NCBI GenBank assembly: GCA_018715285.1
Contig: DVLW01000085.1
Span: 1 to 11,460 of the forward strand
Reading direction: 5' to 3'
From: Candidatus Faecivivens stercoripullorum
GTDB taxonomy: Bacteria > Bacillota > Clostridia > Oscillospirales > Ruminococcaceae
Length of the DNA: 11,460 nucleotides
The notes under the pieces were generated by a model, which was not told where the DNA came from, made no database searches, and saw nothing but the letters and a program-made list of their open reading frames with translations. The translations under genes and the position numbers were made by a program. Below, one piece after another: positions 5,257 through 11,460 of the stretch; positions within the stretch are counted from its first letter, which is position 1, and each line of letters starts with the position of its first letter.

Positions 5257-7047
5257 ATGAAACAGGAATATCTGATGGGTAACGGTGCAATCGCACTCGG
5301 CGCTCTTTCCGCCGGTGTCGGGCTGATTGCAGGTTATCCCGGTACACCATCCTCTGAAATCATCGAAACCGCCGCTAAATGGAATGACGGTTCGGTACAT
5401 ATCGAATGGTCGGTTAATGAAAAGGCCGCCCTTGAAGTCGCAGCCGCTGCAAGTTACTCCGGGATGCGTACCCTCGTAACAATGAAACAGGTCGGCTTGA
5501 ATGTCGCGTCTGACCCGTTGATGAGCCTTGCATACGTCGGTGTTGAAGGCGGTCTGGTTGTGGTATCGGCTGATGACCCCGGCCCGATTTCCTCCCAGAC
5601 TGAACAGGATACCAGACGGTTTGCGGAATTTGCCCGTATCCCGGTATTTGACCCGGCAACCCCTGAAGAAGCTTTCCAGATGATTCAGGATGCGTTTGAA
5701 TGCTCGGAAAAGTACCATACACCCGTCCTGTTCCGTCCGACAACGAGAGTATGCCATGGGTATGCGGCAGTCGAAATCCCGGAACAGTTCTCCCCTAAAC
5801 CCGCTCCCGGGTTTAAAAAGGATACGGCGCGTTGGGTCATCTTCCCGCGGTCTTCCTACCTCAACCACGTCCGGATTGAAACCAGAAACCCGGAACTCGG
5901 TCGCGAATTTTCCGATTACCGGTACAATACCGTCGAAGGTGCGGAAAATGCCGAAAAAGCAATCCTGACTGGTGGTGTCAGTTACGCTTATCTCAAAGAG
6001 GTTATCAAAGGGACAGATGTTAAACTGATTCGGGTCGGTACTCCCTTCCCGATGCCGGAAGATTTTCTGCTGAAAGCACTGAACGGTGTAAAAGAGCTGC
6101 TCTGTGTCGAGGAGCTTTCGCCGTATCTTGAAGAATCTGTCCAGAAACTCGCCGGTGTACACCATCTGTCGCTGACCATTCGCGGCAAACGGACGGGTGA
6201 TGTTCCTCATGCTGGCGAAAATTCCGCTGATTCACTGCGTCCAATCGTCGCGGCATTTGTGGGCGGTGATTTTAACGGCGGTCAGGCTCCTGATCTGTCA
6301 GATGCACCCGCTCTGCCTGTCCGCCCGCCGGTACTCTGTGCCGGATGTCCGCACAGGGCTTCCTTCTACGCGGTCAAGGTCGCAATGAAGGGTAAAAAGG
6401 CGAATTTCTGCGGTGATATCGGATGTTATACGCTGGGCAATGCAATGCCGCTGGATATGGTCGATACCTGCCTGTGCATGGGTGCCGGTGTGACGATGGC
6501 ACAGGGGCTGCACTGGGCAAATCCGGATAGTGTGAACTTTGCGTTTATCGGTGACTCGACTTTCTTTGCGTCGGGTATGACTGGGGTTGTCAATGCACTG
6601 TACAATAATGCCCGGATGGTTCTCGTCCTGCTGGACAACTCAACTACCGCTATGACCGGCCATCAGCCGCATCCGGGTACCGGTAAGACAATGATGGGCG
6701 ATATCGTCGCGAAGATTGACCCGGTGAAAATTCTGGAAGGCATGGGTGTAAATAAAATTCGTGTCGTCAATCCGCTCGACCTGAAAGCAGCGGTTGAAGC
6801 AGTCAAGGATTGCGCTGAAACCGACGGCGTGACCGCTGTTATTTTCCGCAGTCCGTGCATTGCTGGCGTCAAACCCGGCAAACCCGCTGAAATCGCTGAA
6901 AACTGCATCCAGTGCAAAAAATGTATCCGGGAAATCGGATGCCCGGGTCTGGTTATTCGGGACGGTAAAGTCGCGGTCGATGGCAGTCTTTGCAATGGCT
7001 GCGGTCTGTGCGCTCAGGTCTGCCCGACTGGTGCAATCAGGGTCTAA
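5257..7047 (+). CDS. iorA: Indolepyruvate:ferredoxin oxidoreductase, alpha subunit
   Basis: With IorB it oxidises indolepyruvate and related aryl-pyruvates to aryl-acetyl-CoA, CO2 and reduced ferredoxin in the cytoplasm. The 596-residue length is typical. The N-terminal pyrimidine-binding part has GYPGTPSSE near residue 26 and a long 2-oxoacid oxidoreductase domain. A thiamine-diphosphate part follows, with CAGCPHR, CGDIGCYTLG, MGAGVTMAQG and the GDSTFFASGM...LLDNSTTAMTG segment. The C-terminus carries two ferredoxin-type 4Fe-4S sites: C550, C553, C556, C562-P and C579, C582, C585, C589-P. The start is ATG 5257, preceded by an AGGTG at 5245-5249. The stop codon overlaps the strong ribosome binding site of iorB, so the two are translationally coupled neighbours. 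Confidence 0.95.
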   Translation: MKQEYLMGNGAIALGALSAGVGLIAGYPGTPSSEIIETAAKWNDGSVHIEWSVNEKAALEVAAAASYSGMRTLVTMKQVGLNVASDPLMSLAYVGVEGGLVVVSADDPGPISSQTEQDTRRFAEFARIPVFDPATPEEAFQMIQDAFECSEKYHTPVLFRPTTRVCHGYAAVEIPEQFSPKPAPGFKKDTARWVIFPRSSYLNHVRIETRNPELGREFSDYRYNTVEGAENAEKAILTGGVSYAYLKEVIKGTDVKLIRVGTPFPMPEDFLLKALNGVKELLCVEELSPYLEESVQKLAGVHHLSLTIRGKRTGDVPHAGENSADSLRPIVAAFVGGDFNGGQAPDLSDAPALPVRPPVLCAGCPHRASFYAVKVAMKGKKANFCGDIGCYTLGNAMPLDMVDTCLCMGAGVTMAQGLHWANPDSVNFAFIGDSTFFASGMTGVVNALYNNARMVLVLLDNSTTAMTGHQPHPGTGKTMMGDIVAKIDPVKILEGMGVNKIRVVNPLDLKAAVEAVKDCAETDGVTAVIFRSPCIAGVKPGKPAEIAENCIQCKKCIREIGCPGLVIRDGKVAVDGSLCNGCGLCAQVCPTGAIRV

Positions 7048-7060
7048 GGAGGGACGGAAT

Positions 7061-7654
7061 ATGAACAAGGATATTCTTCTGTGCGGCGTCGGTGGTCAGG
7101 GTATCGTTCTGGTATCCAAGCTGCTGGCGGCTTCCGCAATGGCTGCCGGTGAAACCGTCCATTCCGCTGAAACAATCGGTATGGCACAGCGCGGCGGTTC
7201 GGTCACAAGCCATGTCCGGATTGGTCAAAGCTATTCCCCGCTGATTCCGTCCGGGTCTGCGTCGCTGATGCTGGCGTTTGAGCCGGGTGAAGCAGTACGC
7301 AATCTGCCGCTGCTGAGTAAAGATGGTACAGTGATTGTCAGCAATACTGCTGTCATGCCGGTTACTGCTTCCCTTTCAGGTGGCAGCTATCAGGCTGAAC
7401 CGATGCTGGATTTTCTGCGCAAACGGGTGAAAAAGGTGATTACTGCTGACCCGGGGCAGCTTTGCGCGCCGCTCGGGTCGGTCAAGTATTTCAACGTCGT
7501 TATGCTTGGTATCGCGCTGGCAGCTGGTGTAACCGGTCTGCCGGAAGAAATCGTCCGAAAAACGGTCGAAACAAAAGTCCCGGAAAAGTTCCGCGAAATC
7601 AATACTAAAGCGTTGACGATCGGCGAAGAATACTATAAAACCATCGCCGGATAA
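7061..7654 (+). CDS. iorB: Indolepyruvate:ferredoxin oxidoreductase, beta subunit
   Basis: The 197-residue partner of IorA, corresponding to the gamma-type domain of 2-oxoacid:ferredoxin oxidoreductases. It begins MNKDILLCGVGGQGIV, the typical glycine-rich motif of the domain, and has MAQRGGSVTSHVRIG near residues 41-55. The frame is open upstream into iorA, but ATG 7061 is preceded by TAAGGAGGG (7045-7053), whose first three bases are the iorA stop, so this start is firm. It lies 13 nt after iorA. It contains no iron-sulfur motif of its own; the clusters are in IorA, as is normal for this two-subunit enzyme. Confidence 0.95.
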   Translation: MNKDILLCGVGGQGIVLVSKLLAASAMAAGETVHSAETIGMAQRGGSVTSHVRIGQSYSPLIPSGSASLMLAFEPGEAVRNLPLLSKDGTVIVSNTAVMPVTASLSGGSYQAEPMLDFLRKRVKKVITADPGQLCAPLGSVKYFNVVMLGIALAAGVTGLPEEIVRKTVETKVPEKFREINTKALTIGEEYYKTIAG

Positions 7655-7674
7655 CAAACAGTTGAGCACTGGCG

Positions 7675-7707
7675 TCCTGTCCCCTTTTGGACAGCCGCCG
7701 GACAGGA
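7675..7707 (+). other. Competing hairpins between iorB and paaK
   Basis: TCCTGTCC (7675-7682) can pair with GGACAGGA (7700-7707) over 8 bp, or its CTGTCC part with the nearer GGACAG (7689-7694) over 6 bp with a CCTTTT loop. The two forms exclude each other. The sequence resembles the arms of the CTGTCC/GGACAG palindromes in the repeat clusters but lacks the 3-nt loop. No T-run follows. A TTGGAC (7687-7692) plus TATGAT (7708-7713) with a 15-nt spacer could be a weak promoter, but I do not call it separately. Confidence 0.45.
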
Positions 7708-7736
7708 TATGATTATACATAAAGCAGGTGATTATC

Positions 7737-8975
7737 ATGCAGCTGAACAGTAAACAGATCGAACTGATTAACCGCCAGATTCAGCGGCTGGTTCAATCGG
7801 ACAGTTACTATGGAAAGATGTACCGCGAACTCGGAATTGACGGTATCCATTCCCAGGAAGATTTCGAGAAGCTCCCCTTCTCCTCCAAAGACGACCTCCG
7901 AAACGCCTATCCGCTCGGGATTCAGGCTGTTCCGGACAGTGAAATCGTCCGTATCCATTCCTCTTCCGGTACGACTGGCAAACCGGTCATTATCCCCTAT
8001 ACCGCAAAGGACGTCGACGACTGGGCGACTATGTTTGCACGGTGCTATGAGCTTGCCGGTATCGGCAAGGAAGACCGTATTCAGATTACTCCCGGTTACG
8101 GACTCTGGACGGCTGGTATCGGATTCCAGCTGGGCGCGGAAAAACTCGGCGCTATGGCTATCCCGATGGGCCCCGGTAATACTGAAAAACAGCTGCAAAT
8201 GATGGTCGATCTACAGTCGACGGTTATCTCGGCAACCTCGTCGTATGCGCTGCTGCTGGCTGAGGAAGTCGCAAAGCGTGGTCTTAAAGATAAAATCGCC
8301 CTCAAAAAAGGTGTCATCGGCTCCGAACGCTGGGGCGACAAGATGCGCGGTCGGATTAAAGATGAGCTGGGTATCACACTGTATGATATCTACGGCCTGA
8401 CTGAAATCTATGGGCCGGGTATCGGTATCAGCTGCGACGCTGAGGACGGTATCCATTACTGGAATGACTACATCTATCTGGAAATCGTCGACCCGGTTAC
8501 CGGTCAGCCTGTCCCGGATGGTGAGGAAGGCGAAATCGTCCTCACTACTCTGGTCAAGGAAGGCGCTCCCCTTATCCGCTTCAGAACACATGACCTCTCC
8601 CGTATTATCCCGGGTGAGTGCAAGTGCGGCTGCAAGTACCCCAAAATCGATATCATCAAGGGCCGCAGTGACGATATGTTCAAGGTTCACGGCGTCAATA
8701 TGTTCCCTGCACAGGTCGAAGAAATCCTTCGCGCAATTCCCGGTGTTTCCAGTGAATACGCAATCGCCCTCGGCTGGGATGAAAATACTAAGAAAGACGT
8801 CATGATGATGACGGTCGAAGCTGACTATAACTACTCGTTTGAGAACCTCGCCAATACCATTCAGGAACAGATCAAGTCCCGTATTGGCGTTCGTCCCAAG
8901 GTCAATATCGTTCCCGTCGGTACTCTTCCCCGCAGTGAAAAGAAAACTAAGCGCGTAACTGACTACCGCTATTGA
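7737..8975 (+). CDS. paaK: Phenylacetate-CoA ligase family protein (aryl-acetate:CoA ligase)
   Basis: A 412-residue AMP-forming ligase of the adenylate-forming superfamily; it joins an aryl-acetate to CoA with ATP, or runs in reverse. Motifs: phosphate-binding SSSGTTGKP (75-83), YGLTE (219-223), RFRTHDLS with D286 that binds the ribose, hinge KGRSDDM (308-314), and C-terminal PRSEKKTKRV whose K403 aligns with the usual catalytic lysine. A cysteine triplet (C295, C297, C299) sits where PaaK proteins often have a CxCG motif. The protein is slightly shorter at its N-terminus than the roughly 430-residue PaaK. A GTG at 7728 is in frame, but it is part of the AGGTG ribosome binding site, so ATG 7737 is chosen. 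Following iorAB, it likely handles the aryl-acetyl-CoA that enzyme makes. The true acid substrate is not certain. Confidence 0.9.
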   Translation: MQLNSKQIELINRQIQRLVQSDSYYGKMYRELGIDGIHSQEDFEKLPFSSKDDLRNAYPLGIQAVPDSEIVRIHSSSGTTGKPVIIPYTAKDVDDWATMFARCYELAGIGKEDRIQITPGYGLWTAGIGFQLGAEKLGAMAIPMGPGNTEKQLQMMVDLQSTVISATSSYALLLAEEVAKRGLKDKIALKKGVIGSERWGDKMRGRIKDELGITLYDIYGLTEIYGPGIGISCDAEDGIHYWNDYIYLEIVDPVTGQPVPDGEEGEIVLTTLVKEGAPLIRFRTHDLSRIIPGECKCGCKYPKIDIIKGRSDDMFKVHGVNMFPAQVEEILRAIPGVSSEYAIALGWDENTKKDVMMMTVEADYNYSFENLANTIQEQIKSRIGVRPKVNIVPVGTLPRSEKKTKRVTDYRY

Positions 8976-9003
8976 ACAGGCCATGAAGCCTGTTCAATAG
9001 CGG
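8966..9003. repeat. 16-bp perfect inverted repeat spanning the paaK stop codon
   Basis: CCGCTATTGAACAGGC (8966-8981) pairs perfectly with GCCTGTTCAATAGCGG (8988-9003) around CATGAA. The left arm encodes the last residues of the ligase and its TGA stop (8973-8975). A second hairpin, GTTTTGC-TGGC-GCAAAAC, follows at 9012-9029. The first stem is strong enough to end transcription, but only a short TGTTTT comes eight bases later, so it is a doubtful intrinsic terminator. Confidence 0.9.
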
Positions 9004-9309
9004 AGTGAAGTGTTTTGCTGGCGCAAAACGTGAAGTTGCTTGCGCAGTTGTGTAAACCGACAGTTTGTGCGAACACACTGCCCATCTGTTCACGCGAGCG
9101 CAGAGCGGCGGAATGCTTCCGCTGCCTTGTTCGCGGCGGTCGCTCCTGCTTGCAACCTGCGGGTTGCTGCGATCCGCTCGGTCGTGATAATTACAGCCCT
9201 TGCGAACGCGCCGGGTAGATAGTGCGATATTTAAGACTGCTTTCGTGGGAGTAATTCGCACACACTGCCCGGTGGTTCGACCGACGCGCAGAGCGTCGGA
9301 GTTCCGTTT

Positions 9310-9344
9310 CGCACAATGTGGGTACGGTAATGATATAAAAGTTT
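9310..9344 (-). repeat. 35-nt conserved repeat linker (inverted copy of 4947-4981)
   Basis: Reverse complement of 4947-4981 with a single difference. It is followed, as expected for the inverted orientation, by hairpins beta and alpha whose stem sequences differ from those in cluster 2. Confidence 0.9.
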
Positions 9345-9445
9345 AGGTCAAGCCTTTTCAAAGGCTTGCGGGTCCAGGGCAGCGTCCTGGTCGCCTTCCG
9401 CAGAAGGCGAAATCTCCATACGCAGTGCGCCCGGCACAGGGTGAA

Positions 9446-9478
9446 TTTCCCAAACAGTCCGGTGGACTGTTTGGGAAA
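9446..9478. repeat. 15-bp palindrome of repeat cluster 3
   Basis: TTTCCCAAACAGTCC (9446-9460) pairs perfectly with GGACTGTTTGGGAAA (9464-9478), loop GGT. It sits between hairpins gamma and 5, the same position as the palindrome at 94-122 in cluster 1. Confidence 0.85.
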
Positions 9479-9560
9479 GAGGGGCATGCCCTGCAAGAGA
9501 GGGCTGCCCCTGAGAAGCTGACGAATAGCAGAAACTATCCGTCAAAAGCCTGATGTCAGG

Positions 9561-9684
9561 ACTCTTTTGCCGAATTGATACCACATTTTCGCGAACAATT
9601 CGGCTAATACTTATTCTGTCAGTCTGACAGCACCTTCCATGCTGTCTGGCTATATATCCACACAAAAAGAAAGGAAGTTTTGCA
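9561..9684 (+). promoter_or_regulatory. metY upstream region with several inverted repeats
   Basis: This leader contains GCCGAATTG (9569-9577) paired with CAATTCGGC (9596-9604), the palindrome CTGTCAG-T-CTGACAG (9616-9630), and GACAGCA (9626-9632) paired with TGCTGTC across CCTTCCA. The last two share the GACAG segment and cannot form together, which could be a switch or simply an operator next to a hairpin. I see neither a SAM-I (S-box) core nor a T-box core, and no convincing -35/-10 pair. A strong AAAGGAAG ribosome binding site lies at 9670-9677. Confidence 0.5.
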
Positions 9685-10962
9685 ATGGAACTCGAAACTA
9701 AATGCCTCCATACCGGTTATATCCCGAAATCTGGTGAACCCAGACAGGTACCGATCATTCAGTCGACTACCTTCCCCTATGAAACCAGCGAAGAAATGGG
9801 TAAGCTGTTTGACCTTGAAGCAAGCGGCTACTTCTACACCCGTCTCCAGAACCCGACTAATGATTACGTTGCTGCAAAAATCGCTGCTCTTGAAGGCGGT
9901 ACTGCTGGTATGCTGACCTCTTCCGGTCAGGCTGCTAACTTCTACGCAGTCTTCAATATCGCAAACTGCGGCGACCATGTCATCTCCGCTTCCTCTATCT
10001 ACGGCGGCACCTTTAACCTGTTCGCTGTCACGATGAAGAAGATGGGTATCGACTTTACCTTCGTTTCCCCTGATTGCACCGAGGAAGAACTCGCGGCTGC
10101 TTTCAAGCCTAATACCAAGGCTGTCTTCGGTGAAACCATCGCCAACCCTGCACTGACTGTCCTCAATATCCCGCTCTTTGCAAAGGTTGCGCATGAACAC
10201 GGTGTCCCGCTGATTATCGACAATACCTTCCCGACTCCTATCAACTGCCGCCCGATTGAATGGGGCGCTGATATCGTTACCCATTCTACTACCAAGTATA
10301 TCGATGGCCATGCTGCTACCGTCGGCGGCGCTATCATTGACGCTGGTAAATTCGACTGGATGGCTCATGCTGATAAGTTCCCCGGCCTGACTACCCCTGA
10401 TGAAAGCTACCACGGTGTTGTATACGCTGAACGCTTCGGCAAGGAAGGCGCTTTTATCACCAAAGCTACTGCTCAGCTGATGCGTGACTTCGGTTCGATC
10501 CAGTCCCCTCATAACGCTTATCTCCTTAACCTCGGTCTGGAAAGCCTGGCTGTTCGTATGCCCCGTTATGTTGCGAACGCTCAGAAGGTCGCTGAATTCC
10601 TCGAAGCAAATGACTTCGTTACATGGGTAAACTACCCCGGTCTGCCCAGCAACAAGTATTATGAGATCGCGAAAAAGATGATGCCCAACGGTACCTGCGG
10701 CGTTATCTCCTTCGGCGTTAAGGGCGGCAGAAAAGCAGCTGAAACCTTTATGAAACACCTTAAACTCGGCTCCATCGAAACCCATGTCGCTGATGCTGTC
10801 ACCTGCGTCCTCCATCCGGCAAGCTCTACCCACCGTCAGATGAACGATGAAGAACTGGTTGCAGCTGGTGTCGGTCCTGACCTGATCCGTCTGTCGGTCG
10901 GTCTGGAAAATGTCGATGAAATCATCGCTGACCTCAAACAGGCTCTCGACGCTACCAGATAA
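9685..10962 (+). CDS. metY: O-acetylhomoserine sulfhydrylase
   Basis: A 425-residue PLP enzyme of the Cys/Met metabolism family that makes homocysteine from O-acetylhomoserine and sulfide, feeding methionine synthesis. Seen in order: YTRLQNPT (51-58, phosphate and substrate contacts), ALEGGTAGMLTSSGQAA (68-84), SSIYGGTFNLF (103-113), the PLP-contacting D179 in LIIDNTF, and the Schiff-base lysine K204 in HSTTKYIDGH. The C-terminal HPASSTHRQ and IRLSVGLEN motifs follow. Length and the IYGGT/HSTTKYI signature favour the sulfhydrylase over cystathionine gamma-synthase or beta-lyase, though this split is by resemblance. Codon use is strongly biased to GCT, GGT and CTG-type codons, suggesting high expression. 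AAAGGAAG seven nt before the ATG fixes the start. It appears monocistronic. Confidence 0.93.
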   Translation: MELETKCLHTGYIPKSGEPRQVPIIQSTTFPYETSEEMGKLFDLEASGYFYTRLQNPTNDYVAAKIAALEGGTAGMLTSSGQAANFYAVFNIANCGDHVISASSIYGGTFNLFAVTMKKMGIDFTFVSPDCTEEELAAAFKPNTKAVFGETIANPALTVLNIPLFAKVAHEHGVPLIIDNTFPTPINCRPIEWGADIVTHSTTKYIDGHAATVGGAIIDAGKFDWMAHADKFPGLTTPDESYHGVVYAERFGKEGAFITKATAQLMRDFGSIQSPHNAYLLNLGLESLAVRMPRYVANAQKVAEFLEANDFVTWVNYPGLPSNKYYEIAKKMMPNGTCGVISFGVKGGRKAAETFMKHLKLGSIETHVADAVTCVLHPASSTHRQMNDEELVAAGVGPDLIRLSVGLENVDEIIADLKQALDATR

Positions 10963-11013
10963 AATATCATTTAACCGCATCGGCTAGTTTACCGGCGGTC
11001 TGCTTGTCTATCG

Positions 11014-11051
11014 GCCCTGCTGTCAGATTTGCAGCAGGGCTGCGGCTTTTT
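11014..11051 (+). terminator. Probable terminator after metY
   Basis: GCCCTGCTG (11014-11022) pairs perfectly with CAGCAGGGC (11032-11040). The T-run at 11047-11051 begins six nt after the stem, later than ideal, so it may act as a terminator of reduced strength. Confidence 0.65.
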
Positions 11052-11078
11052 ATCATCAATCGGAAGAGGTGTTTCCCT

Positions 11079-11460
11079 ATGACGAAAAAACGGCTGTTAT
11101 GGATTGTACTCGGGTTTATATGTGGTGTTGCCGTCACGCTGCTCTGCCGGTTCGGCTTCGACCGCTGGCAGGTATACTGCCGGTTCCGGGATTGCCGGTA
11201 CTACGATTATTCGTCTGTCAATCTGACCGAAGCACGCGATGTCCAGACGGATGAATGGGGTACCAACTACTATTGGCAGAGCCTTACTGTCCAGGTACAG
11301 GGAGACACAACCATTATTACCGATTACTGGTCTGGACAGATTCGGCAGTATAATAATGGTGTTCTGTTTCTTTTGATGGTTGCCGATTATGAGGATTCAG
11401 CCCGTCCGGAATACCGCAGCTATCAAATCCACTCAGTAGAAGAATGCAGTCAGATCGCCG
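11079..11460 (+). CDS. Unrecognised membrane-anchored protein, N-terminal 127 residues (runs off the window)
   Basis: An open frame begins at ATG 11079, seven nt after GAAGAGGTG (11063-11071), and has no stop before the window ends. The product starts MTKKRLLWIVLGFICGVAVT, a positively charged end followed by a hydrophobic segment at about residues 6-23, so it is an N-terminally anchored or exported protein. The cysteine after VTLL is not in a standard lipobox. The rest is polar and rich in tyrosine, tryptophan and acidic residues, with cysteines at about 34 and 39. I do not recognise the family. It follows the metY terminator, so it probably has its own transcript. Confidence 0.75.
   Translation, partial: MTKKRLLWIVLGFICGVAVTLLCRFGFDRWQVYCRFRDCRYYDYSSVNLTEARDVQTDEWGTNYYWQSLTVQVQGDTTIITDYWSGQIRQYNNGVLFLLMVADYEDSARPEYRSYQIHSVEECSQIA

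Larger units (their letters stand above)
8966..9560 (-). repeat. Structured intergenic repeat, cluster 3
   Basis: A hairpin-rich region in the same orientation as cluster 1 and inverted relative to cluster 2. It includes the 16-bp inverted repeat at the paaK stop (8966-9003), a GTTTTGC/GCAAAAC hairpin (9012-9018/9023-9029), a block 9073-9100 matching 4431-4458, GCGGAA-TGC-TTCCGC (9108-9122), GCAACC-TGCG-GGTTGC (9152-9167), the 35-nt block (9310-9344), hairpins beta (9349-9356/9361-9368), alpha (9374-9379/9385-9390) and gamma (9391-9397/9404-9410), a 15-bp palindrome (9446-9478), hairpin 5 (9481-9510) and a hairpin at 9520-9543. The palindrome CCTGATGTCAGG (9549-9560) may be its end. No gene is supported inside. 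Confidence 0.8.

Noticed and set aside
9485..9684. SAM-I riboswitch before metY
   Set aside because: The conserved S-box core and its kink-turn sequence are not present.

Overview
The window looks like a chromosomal stretch of a Gram-positive anaerobe, most likely a gut-type member of class Clostridia (Oscillospirales-like). The grounds are a leucine T-box leader, consensus sigma-A promoters, strong AAGGAGG/AAAGGA ribosome binding sites, a ferredoxin-dependent indolepyruvate oxidoreductase next to a phenylacetate-CoA ligase, and moderate GC. The genus cannot be fixed from the sequence. All real genes lie on the + strand.

Layout: 1-305 is an intergenic repeat cluster cut by the window edge. 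437-788 is a promoter and T-box riboswitch, followed by leuA (868-2538), a small HD-domain hydrolase (2678-3184) with its own consensus promoter, leuB (3230-4300) and a probable terminator. 4381-5225 is a second, larger repeat cluster. iorA (5257-7047), iorB (7061-7654) and a paaK-type aryl-CoA ligase (7737-8975) form an aromatic 2-oxoacid module. 8966-9560 is a third repeat cluster, starting in the last codons of paaK. metY (9685-10962) follows a leader full of inverted repeats, then a terminator and the start of an unrecognised membrane-anchored protein (11079 to the edge).

Metabolically, leuA and leuB supply two of the steps of leucine synthesis (leuCD is not here) and the T-box ties leuA to charging of tRNA-Leu. 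IorAB converts aryl-pyruvates to aryl-acetyl-CoA with reduction of ferredoxin. The ligase can interconvert aryl-acetyl-CoA and the free acid, giving ATP in the fermentative direction or assimilating the acid in the other. MetY makes homocysteine from O-acetylhomoserine and sulfide.

The most unusual content is the repeat family in the three non-coding clusters. The copies share an order of modules: short strictly conserved linkers (up to 35 nt with 34 identical) alternate with hairpins whose loops are conserved while their stems differ by compensating changes. Clusters 1 and 3 are inverted relative to cluster 2, so the leu block and the ior-paaK block are each bracketed by inverted copies. I do not recognise this as a named RNA or mobile element. 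It could be a structured non-coding RNA family or a non-autonomous foldback element. The window alone does not decide between them.
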